Below are positions 62,553 to 64,000 of a DNA stretch of 64,000 nt, piece by piece. The DNA is taken from NCBI GenBank assembly GCA_017434455.1, contig JAFRFG010000016.1, positions 1 through 64,000 of the forward strand. Reading direction: 5' to 3'. The stretch is from Thermoguttaceae bacterium (lineage in GTDB: Bacteria; Planctomycetota; Planctomycetia; Pirellulales; Thermoguttaceae). Within the stretch, counting starts at the first letter, position 1. Each line of letters begins with the position of its first letter. Made by a program: the position numbers and the translations under genes. The notes beneath the pieces were generated by a model. The model was not told the DNA's origin, searched no databases, and saw only the letters and a list, made by a program, of their open reading frames with translations.

Positions 62553-63692
62553 ATGTTTTACGACCTTCTCCCCCAACGCCGGTTCCCGGCGGCGCGCGCG
62601 GTGATCATCGCGCTGCTGCTTCTGGAATACTCGCTCTTCGTTCGGCCCCAAAGCCAGCGGTACGACTATTTCGAGCTTCCGGACGTCCCCGCCGCGCCGC
62701 TTTTTTCCGAGGCCGCGCCAAAGATCGTCAGCCAAACGCTGCTGACCGCCCCTGAGCCGATGTCCCACGCCGCGGCGGCCGCCCCCCTTCCCGGCGGCGG
62801 CCTTCTGGCGCTTTGGTACTCGGGCAGCGGCGAGGGAAAAAGCGACGTGAAGATATACTCCTCCCGGCGGATCGACGGGGTTTGGACCGCGCCGGAGGAG
62901 TTTCTCAGCCGCCAAGAGCTGGCCAAGCGGACAGGGCGGTACGTCAAAACGCTGGGGAATCCGGTTCTTTTTCTTCGGGACGGACGGCTGTACTGCTGGG
63001 TCGTCTCGGTCGGGTTCGGCGGCTGGTCCGGGTCGTCGCTCAACCTGTGGGTCAACGCGGGGGGGAGTGCGGGGAGCTTCCGGCGGCTAAAGTTATCGCC
63101 TCTGCTGAACCTCAGCAACCTGGCCCGATGCGCGCCGGTGGAAATGGGGCACGATCGCCTGGGGCTGCCCTTCTATCACGAGCTGATCAAAAAGTACGCG
63201 CTGTTCGCCATCGTCGATGACAAGGGGCGGGTCCTGCGCCGCGCGCGGATCCCCGCGGCCGGTGAGGCGCTGCAGCCGGCGGTGATCCCGCTGGGGAATC
63301 GGGAGGCCTTAGCCCTGATGCGCCGCGCCGCCGGCGCGGCAGACGACACCATCCCCACGGCGAAGACCGCCGACGCCGGGCGAAGCTGGCAAGCCGCCGA
63401 GCCGCTGGCGATCGAAAACCACGACAGTTCCCTGGCGGCGGCGCGTATGGGAAACCGGCTGTTTTTAGCCGCCAATCCGGGCAGCGACCGCTCAAAACTG
63501 GTTTTGTACGAAGCGGCAGCGGAGGCCCCCTATGATTGGAAAGAGGTCCTGACGCTGGAGGAGGAGCCGGGCTGTGAGTTCTCGTACCCCGTCCTTTTGG
63601 CCGGCGGGGACGGGACGCTGGAGCTTCTTTACACCTGGAAGCGCGAAGGAATTAAGGCGGTGACCATCGCCTTCGGGGAGGAGAACCAGTGA
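62553..63692 (+). CDS. Sialidase-fold (BNR-type) exported protein
   Basis: The 379-residue protein has an N-terminal hydrophobic anchor (AVIIALLLLEYSLFV) and a six-blade sialidase-like fold: MSHAAAAAPLPGGGLLALWY, DVKIYSSRRIDGVWTAPEEF and TAKTADAGRSWQAAEPL. This resembles the predicted neuraminidases of COG4692. Catalytic residues for sialic acid were not confirmed. It begins seven bases after copy 2 of the glycosyltransferases and overlaps the next gene by 4 bp, so it probably works with them on an envelope glycan. Confidence 0.82.
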   Translation: MFYDLLPQRRFPAARAVIIALLLLEYSLFVRPQSQRYDYFELPDVPAAPLFSEAAPKIVSQTLLTAPEPMSHAAAAAPLPGGGLLALWYSGSGEGKSDVKIYSSRRIDGVWTAPEEFLSRQELAKRTGRYVKTLGNPVLFLRDGRLYCWVVSVGFGGWSGSSLNLWVNAGGSAGSFRRLKLSPLLNLSNLARCAPVEMGHDRLGLPFYHELIKKYALFAIVDDKGRVLRRARIPAAGEALQPAVIPLGNREALALMRRAAGAADDTIPTAKTADAGRSWQAAEPLAIENHDSSLAAARMGNRLFLAANPGSDRSKLVLYEAAAEAPYDWKEVLTLEEEPGCEFSYPVLLAGGDGTLELLYTWKREGIKAVTIAFGEENQ

Positions 63693-64000
63693 GCGATTTT
63701 TTCACCCTGTTCGGCGACCGTATCGGCCTGGTTTGCTGCGCGTTTTCGGCCGCGGCGGCTCTTGCCGCGCTCTTCCCCAAAAAAGCGCGTGCTTTCGCGC
63801 TGCCGGCGCTTTTCGCGGCCCTGCTTGCCCCGATCCGGGGCTGCGGCGCGGCGAACTTGATCTTCGCCTTGATCGACATACCGTCACTGACGCTGGTTAT
63901 CGGCTGCGCGTTTTTAGCGCTGGGGAAGAAAAGCCCGCTGAAAAACGCCGAACTGGCCGCGGTCGCCGTTTTGGAACTGGCGCTGGTACTCACCGAATTA
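63689..64000 (+). CDS. Membrane protein of unknown function, cut by the window end
   Basis: The frame is open for 104 codons from a GTG at 63689 to the edge. It has hydrophobic spans (IGLVCCAFSAAAALAALF; FALPALFAALLAPI; LTLVIGCAFLALG). No family is recognised. The GTGA overlap with the sialidase-fold gene shows translational coupling. Confidence 0.7.
   Translation, partial: MSDFFTLFGDRIGLVCCAFSAAAALAALFPKKARAFALPALFAALLAPIRGCGAANLIFALIDIPSLTLVIGCAFLALGKKSPLKNAELAAVAVLELALVLTEL

Overview
The window looks like chromosomal DNA from a member of the Planctomycetota. The best evidence is a secreted protein of 651 residues packed with YTV/PVT-type repeats (25040-26995), which resembles the YTV-domain cell-wall proteins described from Rhodopirellula. 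A cysteine-dense exported protein (46222-47025), a NusG with a long acidic/basic N-terminal tail, several Tat-exported paralogues and planctomycete-type small genes agree with this. Lipid A genes (lpxD, an lpxI homologue) show a Gram-negative envelope. The phylum call is an inference from gene families; no rRNA lies in the window.

Layout. 1-5969: the classic tRNA-tuf-tRNA-secE-nusG-rplK-rplA-rplJ-rplL translation block, closed by a strong terminator where rpoB-rpoC would normally follow. 6021-8779: ilvN-ilvC (branched-chain amino acids) and a radical SAM protein. 8821-14384: hpf, a PTS EIIA, HPr, enzyme I and an RNase E/G family gene; no sugar permease is present, so this looks like a regulatory phosphorelay. 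14368-17676: rplU with a long structured leader, then lpxD and an lpxI-like gene whose C-terminal domain is duplicated. 17673-23971, minus strand: an FHA protein, a small conserved protein, a LarA-type nickel racemase homologue overlapping uxaC, and a GT-C membrane glycosyltransferase. 24700-29552: operator-like repeats and two near-consensus promoters driving the YTV wall protein, then a ketosynthase-like protein with altered catalytic residues and rsmG. 29570-38801: a lipoprotein, then a minus-strand cluster of secreted esterase, GH36-like glycosidase and two beta-propeller-like paralogues.

39020-43276 holds tRNA-Leu, a GGDEF protein, an RmlD-like protein, cutA, an HTH-EIIA fusion and aroA. 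43322-49514 holds an S41 protease, the Cys-rich protein, a GNAT and a TPR lipoprotein. 49538-54098 holds a Ser/Thr kinase and three tandem Tat-exported metallo-beta-lactamase-fold paralogues, two with copies of the same promoter. 54318-59267 is a three-gene operon: a MotA/TolQ/ExbB-type channel and two large ExbD/TolR-like partners, only one of which keeps the membrane aspartate. I consider this the best candidate for an undescribed system. 59412-64000 holds two tandem GT-C glycosyltransferases, a sialidase-fold protein and a truncated membrane protein, all translationally coupled or closely packed.

Functional themes are translation, a permease-free PTS that could sense metabolism through HPr, EIIA and an EIIA-linked DNA-binding protein, envelope and wall construction, and use of plant-type sugars (uronate isomerase, alpha-galactosidase-like enzyme, esterase). 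No mobile element, phage, CRISPR array or obvious horizontally acquired island was seen.
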